A stretch of 63,241 nt of DNA from positions 1 through 63,241 of the forward strand of contig NZ_JAMBPR010000051.1 in assembly GCF_024206475.1 (NCBI RefSeq). Reading direction: 5' to 3'. Each line of letters starts with the position of its first letter. Within the stretch, counting starts at the first letter, position 1. The translations under genes and the position numbers were made by a program. Below the pieces are notes generated by a model. The model ran no database searches. It was not told the DNA's origin and saw only the letters and a program-made list of their open reading frames with translations. This DNA comes from Paraburkholderia sp. CNPSo 3274. GTDB lineage: Bacteria > Pseudomonadota > Gammaproteobacteria > Burkholderiales > Burkholderiaceae. Positions 26,408-35,926 of this stretch are shown here, piece after piece.

Positions 26408-27463
26408 ATGCAGAATTCTACCCGGGCCTTCCTGTTAGGCCCGTTGCTCAAAGGCGTTTCCCGTTCGTTCTACCTCACGATGCGCGTGCTGCCCGCCGGC
26501 ATGCGCGACCCCGTGGGCGAAGCCTATCTGCTCGCGCGCGCCGCCGACACCATTGCCGACACCGCGCTGATCCCGCCCGAGCGGCGGCTCGCCCTGCTGC
26601 TCGCGCTGCGCGAGCGCGTGAACGGCGCGACGAACGATGACACCCTGCTCGCCGATCTCGCTGGCGAGGTTGCGGGCCAGCAAATGCAGTCGGACGAGAA
26701 GCTGCTGCTCGAATCGCTGGGCGGCGCGCTCGATGTGCTCGCGCAACTCGACGACGCCGACCGCAAGGCCGTACGCGAGATCGTCACGACGCTCACCGAA
26801 GGCATGGAGTTCGATCTGCGCACGTTCCCCGACGAGCGCTCGGGCCAGGTGGCCGCGCTCAACAAGTGGGACGAACTCGACCGCTATACGTATCTCGTGG
26901 CGGGCTGCGTGGGCGAGTTCTGGACGAAGATGACGTACATGCACCTGCCGGGCACGCTCGCGCCCTCGCTGGAACAAACCATGTACGCGCGCGGCATCCG
27001 CTTCGGCAAGGCCTTGCAGATGGTGAACGTGCTGCGGGACTGCGGCAAGGACCTGCGCATTGGCCGCTGCTATCTGCCGGCTTCGATGCTGGCCCAGGCC
27101 GGGCTCACCGCGCAGGACCTGCTGCAGCCCGGCGCTTCGGCGCGCGCGCGGCCGATCATGCTCGAACTCGTGCGCATCGCGCTCGACCATTTCCGCGCGG
27201 CCATCGACTATACGTTCGCGCTGCCGCGCCTTTCGGTGCGCCTGCGGCTCGCATGCCTGTGGCCCATTCTCATCGGCCTCGAAACGCTCGAACGCCTTGT
27301 CGACAACGACGACTGGCTCGATCCCGCGAAGACCTCGAAGGTCACGCGCAACGATGTCTATCGCATTCTTGCCTGCTCCACCGCGCTCTCGCCTTCGAAT
27401 GCACTGCTCGGCGTCTGGTTCGAGCGGCTCTTCGCGCGCGTCGAGGCTCGTATCAAGGGCTGA
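26408..27463 (+). CDS. Squalene/phytoene synthase family protein
   Basis: A 351-residue head-to-head prenyl synthase homologue. The two aspartate-rich motifs are intact: D47-TIA-D51 and D211-CGK-D215 (in NVLRDCGKDLRIGRCYLP). The second motif reads like eukaryotic-type squalene synthase. Farnesyl or geranylgeranyl diphosphate is the expected substrate. The ATG at 26408 starts MQNSTRAFLL. No carotenoid or hopanoid cyclase gene adjoins it, so its product is uncertain. Hopanoid squalene formation in many Burkholderia uses HpnCDE, which makes this a separate activity or an alternative route. A strong bidirectional terminator follows. Confidence 0.86.
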   Translation: MQNSTRAFLLGPLLKGVSRSFYLTMRVLPAGMRDPVGEAYLLARAADTIADTALIPPERRLALLLALRERVNGATNDDTLLADLAGEVAGQQMQSDEKLLLESLGGALDVLAQLDDADRKAVREIVTTLTEGMEFDLRTFPDERSGQVAALNKWDELDRYTYLVAGCVGEFWTKMTYMHLPGTLAPSLEQTMYARGIRFGKALQMVNVLRDCGKDLRIGRCYLPASMLAQAGLTAQDLLQPGASARARPIMLELVRIALDHFRAAIDYTFALPRLSVRLRLACLWPILIGLETLERLVDNDDWLDPAKTSKVTRNDVYRILACSTALSPSNALLGVWFERLFARVEARIKG

Positions 27464-27477
27464 AAATCCAGGTGAAA

Positions 27478-27503
27478 AAAAGCGCGCTTCGCAGCGCGCT
27501 TTT
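27478..27503. terminator. Bidirectional terminator between convergent genes
   Basis: An 11-bp perfect stem (27478-27488 with 27493-27503) has the TCGC loop, A-run on the left and T-run on the right. It serves both the synthase gene (+) and mmsB (-). Confidence 0.88.
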
Positions 27504-27524
27504 CGCGACTCGAAACTACGTGCC

Positions 27525-28415
27525 TCAACCTTTCCCGGCGCGATACAGCTTGATGATCGCCGAGAAGTCGAGCTTGCCGTCGCCGTGGCTGCTCATGGCC
27601 TGATAAAGCTGCTGCGCAAGCGCCCCCATGTACGCGGGCTGATGCGCGCCTTTGGCAGCGTCGGTGGCGAGACCCAGGTCCTTGAGCATGAGGTCCGTGC
27701 CGAAGCCGCCCGTGTAGCCGCGTGAAGACGGCGCTGCCTCGATCACGCCAGGATACGGGTTGTAGGTATCCGAACTCCAGCAGCGGCCCGTGGACGTGTT
27801 CATGATGCCGCCCAGCACTTTCGGGTCGATGCCGAGCGCCTCGCCCAGCGCCATCGCTTCGGCCACGCCGGCCATCGTGATGCCCAGTACGAGGTTGTTG
27901 CAGATCTTCGCCACCTGCCCCGTGCCCGTCTCGCCGCAATGGACGATGTTCTTGCCCATGCCCGAGAGCACCGGCTTCACGCTCTCGTAGTGCGCGGCGC
28001 TACCGCCCACCATGAAGGTGAGCGTACCCGCCGCCGCGCCGCCCGTGCCGCCCGACACCGGCGCATCGACGAACGCGTTCCCCTGCGCCTCGGCCAGCTT
28101 CGCGAACTCCTTGACGCTCGCCGGATCGATCGTGCTCGAATCGATGATCGTCACGCCCTTCGCGATGCCCGCCAGCACGCCGTCTTCGGCAGTGAGCACG
28201 CTGCGCACGTGCGCCGCGGCGGGCAGCATCGTGATGACACACTCCGCGCCGTTCGCCGCCGCCTTCGCCGATGCGGCCTTCTGCGCGCCGGCCTCGGCGA
28301 GCGTTTGCATCGCGCTCGCGCTCAAGTCGAACACCGCCACCGTATGTCCCGCCTTGAGCAGGTTGAGCGCCATCGGCGCGCCCATGTGGCCCAGCCCGAC
28401 AAATCCGATTTTCAT
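27525..28415 (-). CDS. mmsB: 3-hydroxyisobutyrate dehydrogenase
   Basis: A 296-residue NAD-dependent dehydrogenase of valine catabolism, oxidising 3-hydroxyisobutyrate to methylmalonate semialdehyde. The Rossmann motif is GFVGLGHMGAPMA. DAPVSGGTGGA is the substrate-binding loop, and the catalytic lysine is Lys170 in GQVAKICNNL. It lies 51 bp downstream of mmsA on the same strand, which carries out the next step. A terminator shared with the convergent synthase gene follows. Confidence 0.96.
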   Translation of the reverse strand: MKIGFVGLGHMGAPMALNLLKAGHTVAVFDLSASAMQTLAEAGAQKAASAKAAANGAECVITMLPAAAHVRSVLTAEDGVLAGIAKGVTIIDSSTIDPASVKEFAKLAEAQGNAFVDAPVSGGTGGAAAGTLTFMVGGSAAHYESVKPVLSGMGKNIVHCGETGTGQVAKICNNLVLGITMAGVAEAMALGEALGIDPKVLGGIMNTSTGRCWSSDTYNPYPGVIEAAPSSRGYTGGFGTDLMLKDLGLATDAAKGAHQPAYMGALAQQLYQAMSSHGDGKLDFSAIIKLYRAGKG

Positions 28416-28466
28416 GAGCCTGTCTCCGTTATTGTTCAGTACTCCATGTTGATGCCGGGCGGCGCA

Positions 28467-29993
28467 TCAGCGCAGGCTGATCGTCGTGTTCACGCCGTCG
28501 CTCACGGTCGCATCGTCGAACCAGCGCGCGGTGACCGTCTTGGTCTGCGTGTAGAACTGCACGACCTGCTTGCCGTACGGGCCCAGGTCGCCGAGCTTGG
28601 AACCGCGCGAACCCGTGAAGCTGAAATACGGCACCGGCACCGGAATCGGAATGTTGATGCCGACCTGGCCAATGTCGATCTCGCTCTGGAACTTGCGCGC
28701 AGCCGCGCCGCTCTGCGTGAAGAGGCCCACGCCGTTGCCGAACGGATTCGCATTGACGATGGCGATCGCTTCATCGAGCGTCTTCGCCGTGAGCACCACG
28801 AGCACCGGCCCGAAGATCTCATTCGTGTAGATGTCCATGTCGGTCTTCACGTTCGTGAACACCGTGGGGCCGACGAAGTTGCCATTCTCATAGCCCGGCA
28901 CCTTCACGTCGCGGCCATCCAGCGCGAGCGTTGCGCCCTGCTTCACGCCCGCCTCGATCAGGCCGAGAATGCGCGTTTTCGCGGTGCGCGAAACGACCGG
29001 GCCAACGTCGGTCCTGGCCTCATGGCCCGCATTGACCTTGAGCGTCTTCGCCTTTTCCACCAGCTCGTCCACCCATTGCTGCGCGGCGCCCACGAACACG
29101 GCCACGGAAGTCGCCATGCAGCGCTGGCCCGCTGCGCCGAACGCCGCGCCGACCAGCGCATTGAGCGCCTGCTCGCGATTCGCATCGGGCAGCACGACAG
29201 CGTGATTCTTCGCGCCCATCATCGACTGCACGCGCTTGCCGTGCTCGCTGCCCAGACGATAAACGTGCGTACCCACGGCCGTCGAGCCGACGAACGAAAT
29301 CGCCTTCACGAGTTCGTGCGTGCAGATCGCATCGACGACTTCCTTGCCGCCATGCACGACGTTGAGCACGCCTTTCGGAATGCCTGCCTCGATCGCGAGT
29401 TCGATGAGTTGCATGGTCGAGAGCGGGTCCTGCTCCGAAGGCTTGAGCACGAACGTATTGCCGCAAACGATCGCCATCGGGAACATCCACAGCGGAATCA
29501 TCGCGGGGAAGTTGAACGGCGTAATGCCGGCGCACACGCCTAGCGGCTGCTGCAGCGTATAGGTGTCCACGCCGCCTGCCACGTTCTCGGCGAAACCGCC
29601 TTGCTGCAGCGTGCCGATCGAGCAGGCATGCTCGACCACTTCGAGGCCGCGGAAAATGTCGCCCTCGGCGTCGGGTAGCGTCTTGCCCTGCTCGGCGGTG
29701 AGCGTCTGCGCGATGCGCGGCATATGCTCGCGAATCAACGCCTGCAGTTTGAGCATGATGCGCAAGCGCGCGCCGACCGGCGTGTTCTTCCACGCGGCGA
29801 ACGCGGCGTGCGCGGCCTTCACGGCCCGGTCCACTTCCTCGACGGTCGCGAACGGCACGCGCGCCAGCACTTCCTGCGTGGCCGGATTGACGATGTCGCG
29901 CCATTCCTTCGTTTTCGATTCGACGAACTCGCCGTCGATGAGCAGCTTGACGGTCGAAACTTGCTCGTTGGATGCCTGGGTCACTGCGTTCAT
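28467..29993 (-). CDS. mmsA: Methylmalonate-semialdehyde dehydrogenase (CoA-acylating)
   Basis: A 508-residue aldehyde dehydrogenase that turns methylmalonate or malonate semialdehyde into propionyl- or acetyl-CoA. The catalytic cysteine is Cys292 in AAGQRCMATS. The GITPFNFPAMIPLWMFP and GSTAVGTHVY blocks are typical of MmsA. The ATG at 29993 follows a GGGAGAG site. It is the first gene of the mmsA-mmsB pair and is divergent from a LysR regulator that probably controls it. Confidence 0.96.
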   Translation of the reverse strand: MNAVTQASNEQVSTVKLLIDGEFVESKTKEWRDIVNPATQEVLARVPFATVEEVDRAVKAAHAAFAAWKNTPVGARLRIMLKLQALIREHMPRIAQTLTAEQGKTLPDAEGDIFRGLEVVEHACSIGTLQQGGFAENVAGGVDTYTLQQPLGVCAGITPFNFPAMIPLWMFPMAIVCGNTFVLKPSEQDPLSTMQLIELAIEAGIPKGVLNVVHGGKEVVDAICTHELVKAISFVGSTAVGTHVYRLGSEHGKRVQSMMGAKNHAVVLPDANREQALNALVGAAFGAAGQRCMATSVAVFVGAAQQWVDELVEKAKTLKVNAGHEARTDVGPVVSRTAKTRILGLIEAGVKQGATLALDGRDVKVPGYENGNFVGPTVFTNVKTDMDIYTNEIFGPVLVVLTAKTLDEAIAIVNANPFGNGVGLFTQSGAAARKFQSEIDIGQVGINIPIPVPVPYFSFTGSRGSKLGDLGPYGKQVVQFYTQTKTVTARWFDDATVSDGVNTTISLR

Positions 29994-30302
29994 CGTGAAC
30001 TCTCCCTGATGGATTCGAACGGACCGGCCGTGGCCGGATATAGCGGAATGTGCGGAGTACGCGAAATCTTCAATCCCGGCACGCGCGCAAGCGCCACGTG
30101 CAAACACGTGCAGTCATGTCGAGCGTGCTGGGAATGGAGCCGGGCGAGGTAAAGAAGAGTCCTGCTGAACAGGGGAACGACTGCATTTGCATCGTCTGTC
30201 TCCATCCTTGTTGTCGTGCGACCGTGTCTGTTTCAGTCGCGTTCTTCAACGAGTATAGTTATTCGAATATCCACGGCATAGAGATGAAAAAGCCCATCCG
30301 AT
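29994..30302. other. Divergent control region between mmsA and LysR
   Basis: No gene is seen. Two inverted repeats stand out: CACGTG-CAAA-CACGTG (30094-30109) and TATTCGAATA (30260-30269), the latter next to a TATAGT hexamer (30254-30259) that could be the LysR promoter's -10. Either could be the regulator's binding site. Confidence 0.4.
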
Positions 30303-31256
30303 ATGCAAAAAAACACAACGAGCAGCATGGAGACACTGAACTGGGACGATCTGCGCTACTTCCTCGAAGTCGCGCGCACGCAGCGTGCGAGCGGCGCCGC
30401 GAAGCGCCTGGGCGTTGACCACACCACGGTTGCGCGCCGGGTGCGCGATCTGGAGGCAGCGCTAGGCACCGTCCTGTTCGACAAATCGCGCTCGGGCGGC
30501 TTCGTACTGACGGCCGAAGGCCAGCGCCTGCTAGCCTACGCGGATGCCGTGGAAACCACGGTGCAATCGGCCAGCGAGCAGTTCGCGATCGGCGCGCAGT
30601 CGCTCTCTGGCCATGTGCGCGTGGGTTCGACGGAGGGTTTCGGCTGCTTCTTTCTTGCACCGCAGTTGGCGCGCTTCACAGGCCAGCATCCCGACATGTC
30701 GATCGACCTCTTGCCGGTACCGCATTTCGTGAGCCTTTCAAAGCGTGAGGCCGACCTCGCGATCATGCTGGAGCGCCCCGAGCGCGGACAGTATGTCTAC
30801 ACGAAGCTCTGCGACTACCGGTTGCGCCTGTACGGCACGCCGGCCTATCTCGAGCGCCACCCGCGCATTCGCACGGCTGCGGACCTGCGCAATCACGCCT
30901 TTATCAGTTATGTCGCCGATCTGGCGTTCAGCCACGAGCTGCTCTACCTCGAGCGCACGGCGCCGAACGTGACCGCGAACCTGTGCAGCACCAGCGTGAT
31001 CGCGCACTATCATGCTGCGCTGCAGGGCAGCGCGCTCGCCATCCTGCCTTGCTTCATGGCCGAGCCCGACCCGCGCCTCGTGCCGATCCTGCCCGACGAA
31101 GTCGTGGTGACGCGGCGCTTCTGGCTGTGCAGCCGCGAGGACCTGCGCAAGCTGCGGCGCATCACGTCGCTCTGGGATTATCTGCGCGCGGCCGCTGACG
31201 CCAATCGCCCGCTGCTGATGGGCGAATCGCCGGAAATGCATTACGTCGAGCCGTAA
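30303..31256 (+). CDS. LysR-family regulator, probable controller of mmsAB
   Basis: A LysR-type regulator of 317 residues from ATG 30303, or 309 from ATG 30327 (METLNWDDLRYF); the second start matches many homologues better. The helix-turn-helix covers about the first 65 residues (GAAKRLGVDHTTVARRVRDLE). The ligand domain begins SGHVRVGSTEGFG. Its divergent position relative to mmsA suggests control of valine-derived semialdehyde metabolism. Confidence 0.9.
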   Translation: MQKNTTSSMETLNWDDLRYFLEVARTQRASGAAKRLGVDHTTVARRVRDLEAALGTVLFDKSRSGGFVLTAEGQRLLAYADAVETTVQSASEQFAIGAQSLSGHVRVGSTEGFGCFFLAPQLARFTGQHPDMSIDLLPVPHFVSLSKREADLAIMLERPERGQYVYTKLCDYRLRLYGTPAYLERHPRIRTAADLRNHAFISYVADLAFSHELLYLERTAPNVTANLCSTSVIAHYHAALQGSALAILPCFMAEPDPRLVPILPDEVVVTRRFWLCSREDLRKLRRITSLWDYLRAAADANRPLLMGESPEMHYVEP

Positions 31257-31303
31257 GCGCAACGCGCTTTACCGCATGGCGCTTCACAGTTTCGCCAAGC
31301 CAT

Positions 31304-31348
31304 AAAAAAGCCGCACATGCAGTCCGTGAATGGGACTGCATGTGCGGC
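31304..31348 (-). terminator. Rho-independent terminator of the BON-domain gene
   Basis: A 16-bp perfect stem (31310-31325 with 31333-31348) with a 7-nt loop is preceded on the plus strand by six A (31304-31309), i.e. a T-run for minus-strand transcripts. It lies 80 bp past the stop of the BON gene. Confidence 0.88.
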
Positions 31349-31427
31349 CTTCAGGAAGTAAGACACCCGCTCCGGCGTCGCCGCCCGCACCGCGAAGGGC
31401 GATGGGCGCGCGCCGGCTAGCCGATGC

Positions 31428-31826
31428 TCAGGTCCCAACCGGGCGGATCGTCAGCGCGTTGCGCACCGACGTTACACCATCGACGCCCTTGGCGACATCG
31501 CCAGCGCGCTGGATCTGCGCCGCCTCGGGCACGGTGCCTTGCAGGATGACGGCGCCGTCTTTCGCACGCACGGTGATGTTGGAGACGCTGATGTTCCGGT
31601 CGCGTGCGAGGGCCGAACGGACCTTACGGCCGAGCGCACGGTTCGCGGCGCGCGCCTGGCGCAATGCTGCCTTCGATTGATTGACGTTGTGCTGGGCTGA
31701 GGCCGTCGGACCGCTGGTAGGGGCTTCTGCGGCTGCCGGGGCCGACGCGTCCTGCGCGTAGACCTGGAACGAGGCCGCCACGAGTGCCGTGGCTGCGGCA
31801 AGCTTGAACATCTGAATAGCCTTCAT
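31428..31826 (-). CDS. Periplasmic BON-domain protein
   Basis: A 132-residue exported protein. The signal peptide (about residues 1-24; AAATALVAASFQVYA) is followed by an alanine-rich spacer. A BON domain follows over about residues 65-130 (VRSALARDRNISVSNITVRAKDGAVILQGTVPE). BON domains bind phospholipid or other envelope components, as in OsmY. It is monocistronic with its own terminator. Stress induction is likely by analogy, but no specific promoter motif is identified. Confidence 0.88.
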   Translation of the reverse strand: MKAIQMFKLAAATALVAASFQVYAQDASAPAAAEAPTSGPTASAQHNVNQSKAALRQARAANRALGRKVRSALARDRNISVSNITVRAKDGAVILQGTVPEAAQIQRAGDVAKGVDGVTSVRNALTIRPVGT

Positions 31827-32308
31827 GCAGTTTCTCCTGTTGTCAGTCTTATTGCTGGCCCAGGAATGGGCCGTGAACTACACCATTGACTACAAAACAT
31901 TCACGCGCCAAACGGCGATGGGGAGTAACAATACCGCAACTATTTCATTCTTGACACGAAGCATGCCCAATCTGTGATTCCACGCCACACTTCCTGCCGC
32001 TTTCCGCAGACGAATACACTTGATTGTCCAAATAGTGAAGCCATCACGCAAGAAGGCAATTGAATCGCTTCACAAACCCGCTTTACGGTCCGTTCACCGG
32101 CATTTCATTGCCGCTTTTAAACGTCCGGTGCAATGCCTTCAGCGATGATCCGCTTTGGTGCATGCGATATGAATACAATGGCTAATCACGTAATCCAGAG
32201 CGGGATTGAGCCGCTTTATTCAAAGATCAACGCGCATCACACAAGGAGCGTTGACAATACGGACAGCGGTTAACCCGAATACCCATTGCGCAATACGAAT
32301 GGCCGGCA
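31827..32308. other. Intergenic region without a recognised gene
   Basis: This 482-bp stretch upstream of the BON gene is visibly AT-richer than the surroundings. It contains the BON promoter region and a TTGACA (31951-31956) without a matching -10 box. I see no RNA gene, repeat or credible short gene. Confidence 0.4.
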
Positions 32309-33190
32309 TCAATTGACCAATTGCGCCTTTACCCATCGATAGAACTGCTGGATCGCCGCCTCGCGCGGATGCCCTTCGCGCCATGTGAAGTAATAGTCGA
32401 GCGAGGCCGGAATACGGACCTGTCCCAACTGCACCAGCTCGCCACGTTCGATGAATCCGCGCGCGAGTTGCAGGCGCGCCGTGGCCGCCCCTTGCCCGGC
32501 CACCGTTGCCTGCAGCAGTAGGCCCGCGTCGTCGAACACCGGTCCGCGCTCCGGTTCGTCGCCGGCCACACCCGCGGCTTCGAAAAAGTCGCGCCACGAG
32601 CGGCGCGAAAAACGCAGGAGCGGCATGCTCGCGAGATCTTCCATGCGAAAGTCGGGATGGCGTGCGAGCAAGGCCGGACTGCACACCGCAACGACCTGGT
32701 CGTCCAGCAGCTTGCGGATCTGGAAGCCGGGCTCGTCGACCCGCCGATGCCAGATGCCGATATCGAAGGGATACGGGTCGGGCGGCGTCACGTCGGCGTG
32801 CATGCGCAGCGAGAGGTCGACCATGGGATGGCGGTCGTAGAAGTCGCCCAGGCGCGGAATCAGCCAGACGGACGCGAAATCGGACATCACGCTCAGTTCC
32901 AGCCGCGTGACGCCGCTCACGCCGGGGCGCGTGGCGTCGAGCGCGTCGCGCAGGTCGTCGAGACTGCGGCGCACGCGCTCGGCCAACTGTGCGCCCGCCG
33001 CCGTGGGGATCATGCGGCTGCCCGCGCGGCGGAACAGCTCGACGCCCAATTCCGTTTCGAGCGCGCGCAAGTGATGACTCACGGCGCTGTGCGTCAAATG
33101 TAATTCTTCCGCTGCGCGGCTGAAACTGCGCCGCCGCGCAGCGGCTTCAAGGGCACGCAGCGCCTGCAAAGGGGGGAATGATCGGGCCAT
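32309..33190 (-). CDS. GcvA-type LysR-family regulator
   Basis: A 293-residue LysR regulator of the GcvA/AmpR group. The N-terminus MARSFPPLQALRALEAAARR and the helix EELHLTHSAVSHHLRALE are diagnostic. The effector domain begins near LELSVMSDFASVWLIPRLG. It is divergent from the MFS transporter at 33297, with 106 bp between, and may control it. Confidence 0.92.
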   Translation of the reverse strand: MARSFPPLQALRALEAAARRRSFSRAAEELHLTHSAVSHHLRALETELGVELFRRAGSRMIPTAAGAQLAERVRRSLDDLRDALDATRPGVSGVTRLELSVMSDFASVWLIPRLGDFYDRHPMVDLSLRMHADVTPPDPYPFDIGIWHRRVDEPGFQIRKLLDDQVVAVCSPALLARHPDFRMEDLASMPLLRFSRRSWRDFFEAAGVAGDEPERGPVFDDAGLLLQATVAGQGAATARLQLARGFIERGELVQLGQVRIPASLDYYFTWREGHPREAAIQQFYRWVKAQLVN

Positions 33191-33296
33191 GACGTCAAAT
33201 TCTACTCACAATGTCGTTTGAAATCTCTCTCTGGCCTCACACACGGCAATCGCCAACAATCGACCGCCAGGCATTCGATCCGCTTTCGCCCCCAAC

Positions 33297-34544
33297 ATGA
33301 CCTCACTCAGACTGCGCGTATTCGCCGTATTCGCGCTCGGCTACTTCATTTCGTATCTATTTCGCGGCGTCAATCTCGGCTTCGCGCCGTTTCTCTCGCG
33401 TGAAATGGGCTTCACGGCGACCGATCTCGGCACGCTCACGAGCCTCTATTTCCTCGGTTTCGCCGGCGCGCAAATTCCGGGCGGCGTGCTGCTCGACCAT
33501 TACGGCCCGCGCCGCGTCACCGCGTGCGTGATGCTCGTGGCAGCAGCGGGCGCGTTGATCTTCGGCGTCTCGCACAACATCGCCGCGATGATGGTGGGCC
33601 GGCTGCTGATCGGCGTGGGCGTATCGGTTTGCCTGGGCGGCGCGTTCAAGGCCACGGCGCAGCACTTTCCCGTCGCGCAGCTCACGCTCGTGAATGGCCT
33701 CGTGATGGCCGTGGGCGGCCTGGGCGGCGTGGCCGTGGGCGCCCCACTCTCGTGGCTGCTCTCGATCGCGCCTTGGCGCGCGGTCAGCCTCGGGCTCGCG
33801 GCGCTCACGGTGCTCGTGGCCGCCATCATCTGGATCGGCGGGCCGCGCACGCGCGACACCCACCACCAGGCAAGCGTGCTCGAGCAGTTCAAGGGCACCG
33901 CGCACATCCTGTGCAGCCATGCATTCTGGAAGACCGCGACGTTCTCGTCGCTGACCCAGGCCGTGTTTTATGCCATGCAGTCGCTGTGGGTCGGCGCGTT
34001 CTTGCGCGACGTCGTGCCGGCCGGCACCGCCGATGTCGGTGCGCGTGCGGCCTCACTCGTTTCCGTGCTGGGCGGCGCATTCATTGTCGGCAACATCGGC
34101 TTTGGCGCGCTCGCACGCAGCTTCGAGCGGCGCGGCGTGAGCGTCCAGCTCTTTTCCGGCGTCACGATGCTCGTCTTCGTGCTCGTGCAAGCCTTGCTCG
34201 CCGCGCGCGTGCCGCTTCCCGCGTCCTTGCTTTGGGCCGCTTACGGCGCGTTCGGCGGCACCGGCATCCTCACGTATGCCGTGCTCGCCGAATATTTCCC
34301 GCCGCGCCTGATTGGCCGTGTGAACACCACGTTCACGCTCGTCATCTTCATCGGCATCTTCTTGCTGCAGATCGCGATCGGCACGGCGCTCGCGCACTGG
34401 CCGGCACTCGACGGCCACTACCCAGCGGTCGCGCATCAGACCGTGTGGGCCGTCCTCGTCGGGCTGCAAGCGCTCTGCGCCGTGTGGTACTTCATGCCTT
34501 CGCGGCGTGCCGCTGCGCCGCGCCACGCGGTCGAAACACATTAA
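33297..34544 (+). CDS. MFS transporter
   Basis: A 415-residue major facilitator with 12 predicted helices (FALGYFISYLFRGVNLGFAP, GVLLDHYGPRRVTACVML between helices 2 and 3, and LLIGVGVSVCLGGAFKA). It resembles the nitrate/cyanate-sugar-phosphate type general MFS; the substrate is unknown. The ATG at 33297 lacks a strong ribosome site. It is divergent from the GcvA-type LysR gene, and a GC-rich hairpin (34558-34580) downstream may be a weak terminator. Confidence 0.87.
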   Translation: MTSLRLRVFAVFALGYFISYLFRGVNLGFAPFLSREMGFTATDLGTLTSLYFLGFAGAQIPGGVLLDHYGPRRVTACVMLVAAAGALIFGVSHNIAAMMVGRLLIGVGVSVCLGGAFKATAQHFPVAQLTLVNGLVMAVGGLGGVAVGAPLSWLLSIAPWRAVSLGLAALTVLVAAIIWIGGPRTRDTHHQASVLEQFKGTAHILCSHAFWKTATFSSLTQAVFYAMQSLWVGAFLRDVVPAGTADVGARAASLVSVLGGAFIVGNIGFGALARSFERRGVSVQLFSGVTMLVFVLVQALLAARVPLPASLLWAAYGAFGGTGILTYAVLAEYFPPRLIGRVNTTFTLVIFIGIFLLQIAIGTALAHWPALDGHYPAVAHQTVWAVLVGLQALCAVWYFMPSRRAAAPRHAVETH

Positions 34545-34828
34545 GGCGCGCTTGCGCGCACCGCGCCCGGCGCGCGGTGCGGCTTTGCGCTTCTGCTCAC
34601 ATCGATAGCACGATTTCTTCCTTCGGCACGGGCTTCGCTCCACTATCATGAATGCGCCCTGCCGTTCACTTTCCCCATAAAACGCAGTGCCTTTATCGAG
34701 AAATGCAAATCTCGAATCATTGGTTGTCCTGATCGGCGTACCCGGAAAAGAATGACCCAACGGCAACGACAGCGACGCCAGCTCGCCAGTCCGCGCACCC
34801 CGTTTCGTCACCCAAATCCGACCTCCCC

Positions 34829-35905
34829 ATGCGTTCACATCGCGTTCTGCAATACCTGCCGCAGTTTCTGATTTATGCCGCGCTTTCGTTCATCTCCCTG
34901 CATGCCGCAGCGGAAAAGCCCGCCGTGATCCGCATCGGCGTCGCGCAGCAAGGCGCGGGCGACCCGCCCACTTTCGGCGGTTCGACCGCTGCCACGGTGC
35001 GCGGCCAGCAGTTGCTCGAAAAGGAATTCGCCGCCGACGGCATCAAGGTCGAGTGGCTCTTCTTCAAGGGCGCGGGCCCGGCAGTGAACGAGGCCATTGC
35101 CAACAATGCACTCGACTTTGCATATCAAGGCGACTTGCCCTCGGTGCTCGCGCGCGCCAACGGTCTCAAGACCCGCATCTTGCTGGAGTCGGGCGTGCGT
35201 TCCGGCGTGAAGGTGGGTGTGCCTTCCGATTCGGACATCAAGTCGATCAAGGACCTCAAGGACCGGCGCGTCGCCATTTTTCGCGGCACGAATCTGCAAC
35301 TCGTGGCCGACAACGCGCTCGCCGAGAACCAGCTCGACGAGCGCGCGCTACGCGTGATCAACCTCGACACCGCAAGCTCGCTCGCGGCGCTCGCATCGAA
35401 AGGCATCGACGCCTCGGTAAACGACTATCACCTTTACCGGCTGCGCGATCAGGGGCTCGCTCGCATCGTCTACGAATCGCAGCATGATGGCCCGCAATTG
35501 ACGCGCCAGGCGCATCTGCTCGTGCTCGACGGCTTCGAGAAGGCGCACCCCGACATCGTGCAGCGCGTGGTCAATGTCTTCGTGCAAGCGGCGCAATGGT
35601 CATCCGATGAAACAAACCGCGACGCGCTCTTCAAGCTCTGGGCGAAGAGCGGTGTGAGCTATTCGTCCTGGCAAGCCGAATTCGGCGAGCAGCCGCTCAA
35701 GTACCGTAATTCGCCGTTGATCGATCCATTCATCGTGGCGCGCTACAAAGCCGTTGCGCAAGACGCGCTGCGCCTGAAGCTGATTCGCCAGCCCGTGGAG
35801 GTCGATTCGTGGTTCGAGCCGCGCTATCTCGACAACGCGCTGCGCGCGCAAAAGCTCGAACACTACTGGACCCGCTACGACGCTGCCGGCAAGCCGCTTG
35901 GCTGA
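34829..35905 (+). CDS. Sulfonate/nitrate-type ABC transporter substrate-binding protein
   Basis: A 358-residue periplasmic protein of the SsuA/NrtA type. A signal peptide occupies about residues 1-28 (FLIYAALSFISLHAAA). The mature part starts PAVIRIGVAQQGAG, with later blocks VEWLFFKGAGPAVNEAI, DFAYQGDLPSVLARA and KDRRVAIFRGTNLQL. The latter resemble aliphatic-sulfonate binders. It heads a four-gene importer operon, 21 bp before the first permease. No desulfonating monooxygenase is present. Confidence 0.88.
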   Translation: MRSHRVLQYLPQFLIYAALSFISLHAAAEKPAVIRIGVAQQGAGDPPTFGGSTAATVRGQQLLEKEFAADGIKVEWLFFKGAGPAVNEAIANNALDFAYQGDLPSVLARANGLKTRILLESGVRSGVKVGVPSDSDIKSIKDLKDRRVAIFRGTNLQLVADNALAENQLDERALRVINLDTASSLAALASKGIDASVNDYHLYRLRDQGLARIVYESQHDGPQLTRQAHLLVLDGFEKAHPDIVQRVVNVFVQAAQWSSDETNRDALFKLWAKSGVSYSSWQAEFGEQPLKYRNSPLIDPFIVARYKAVAQDALRLKLIRQPVEVDSWFEPRYLDNALRAQKLEHYWTRYDAAGKPLG

Positions 35906-35926
35906 GCACGCGACAGGAGCCGCATC

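Noticed and set aside
31951..31956. Perfect TTGACA box
   Set aside because: No acceptable -10 box lies 16-18 bp downstream, and no gene or terminator follows on the plus strand.
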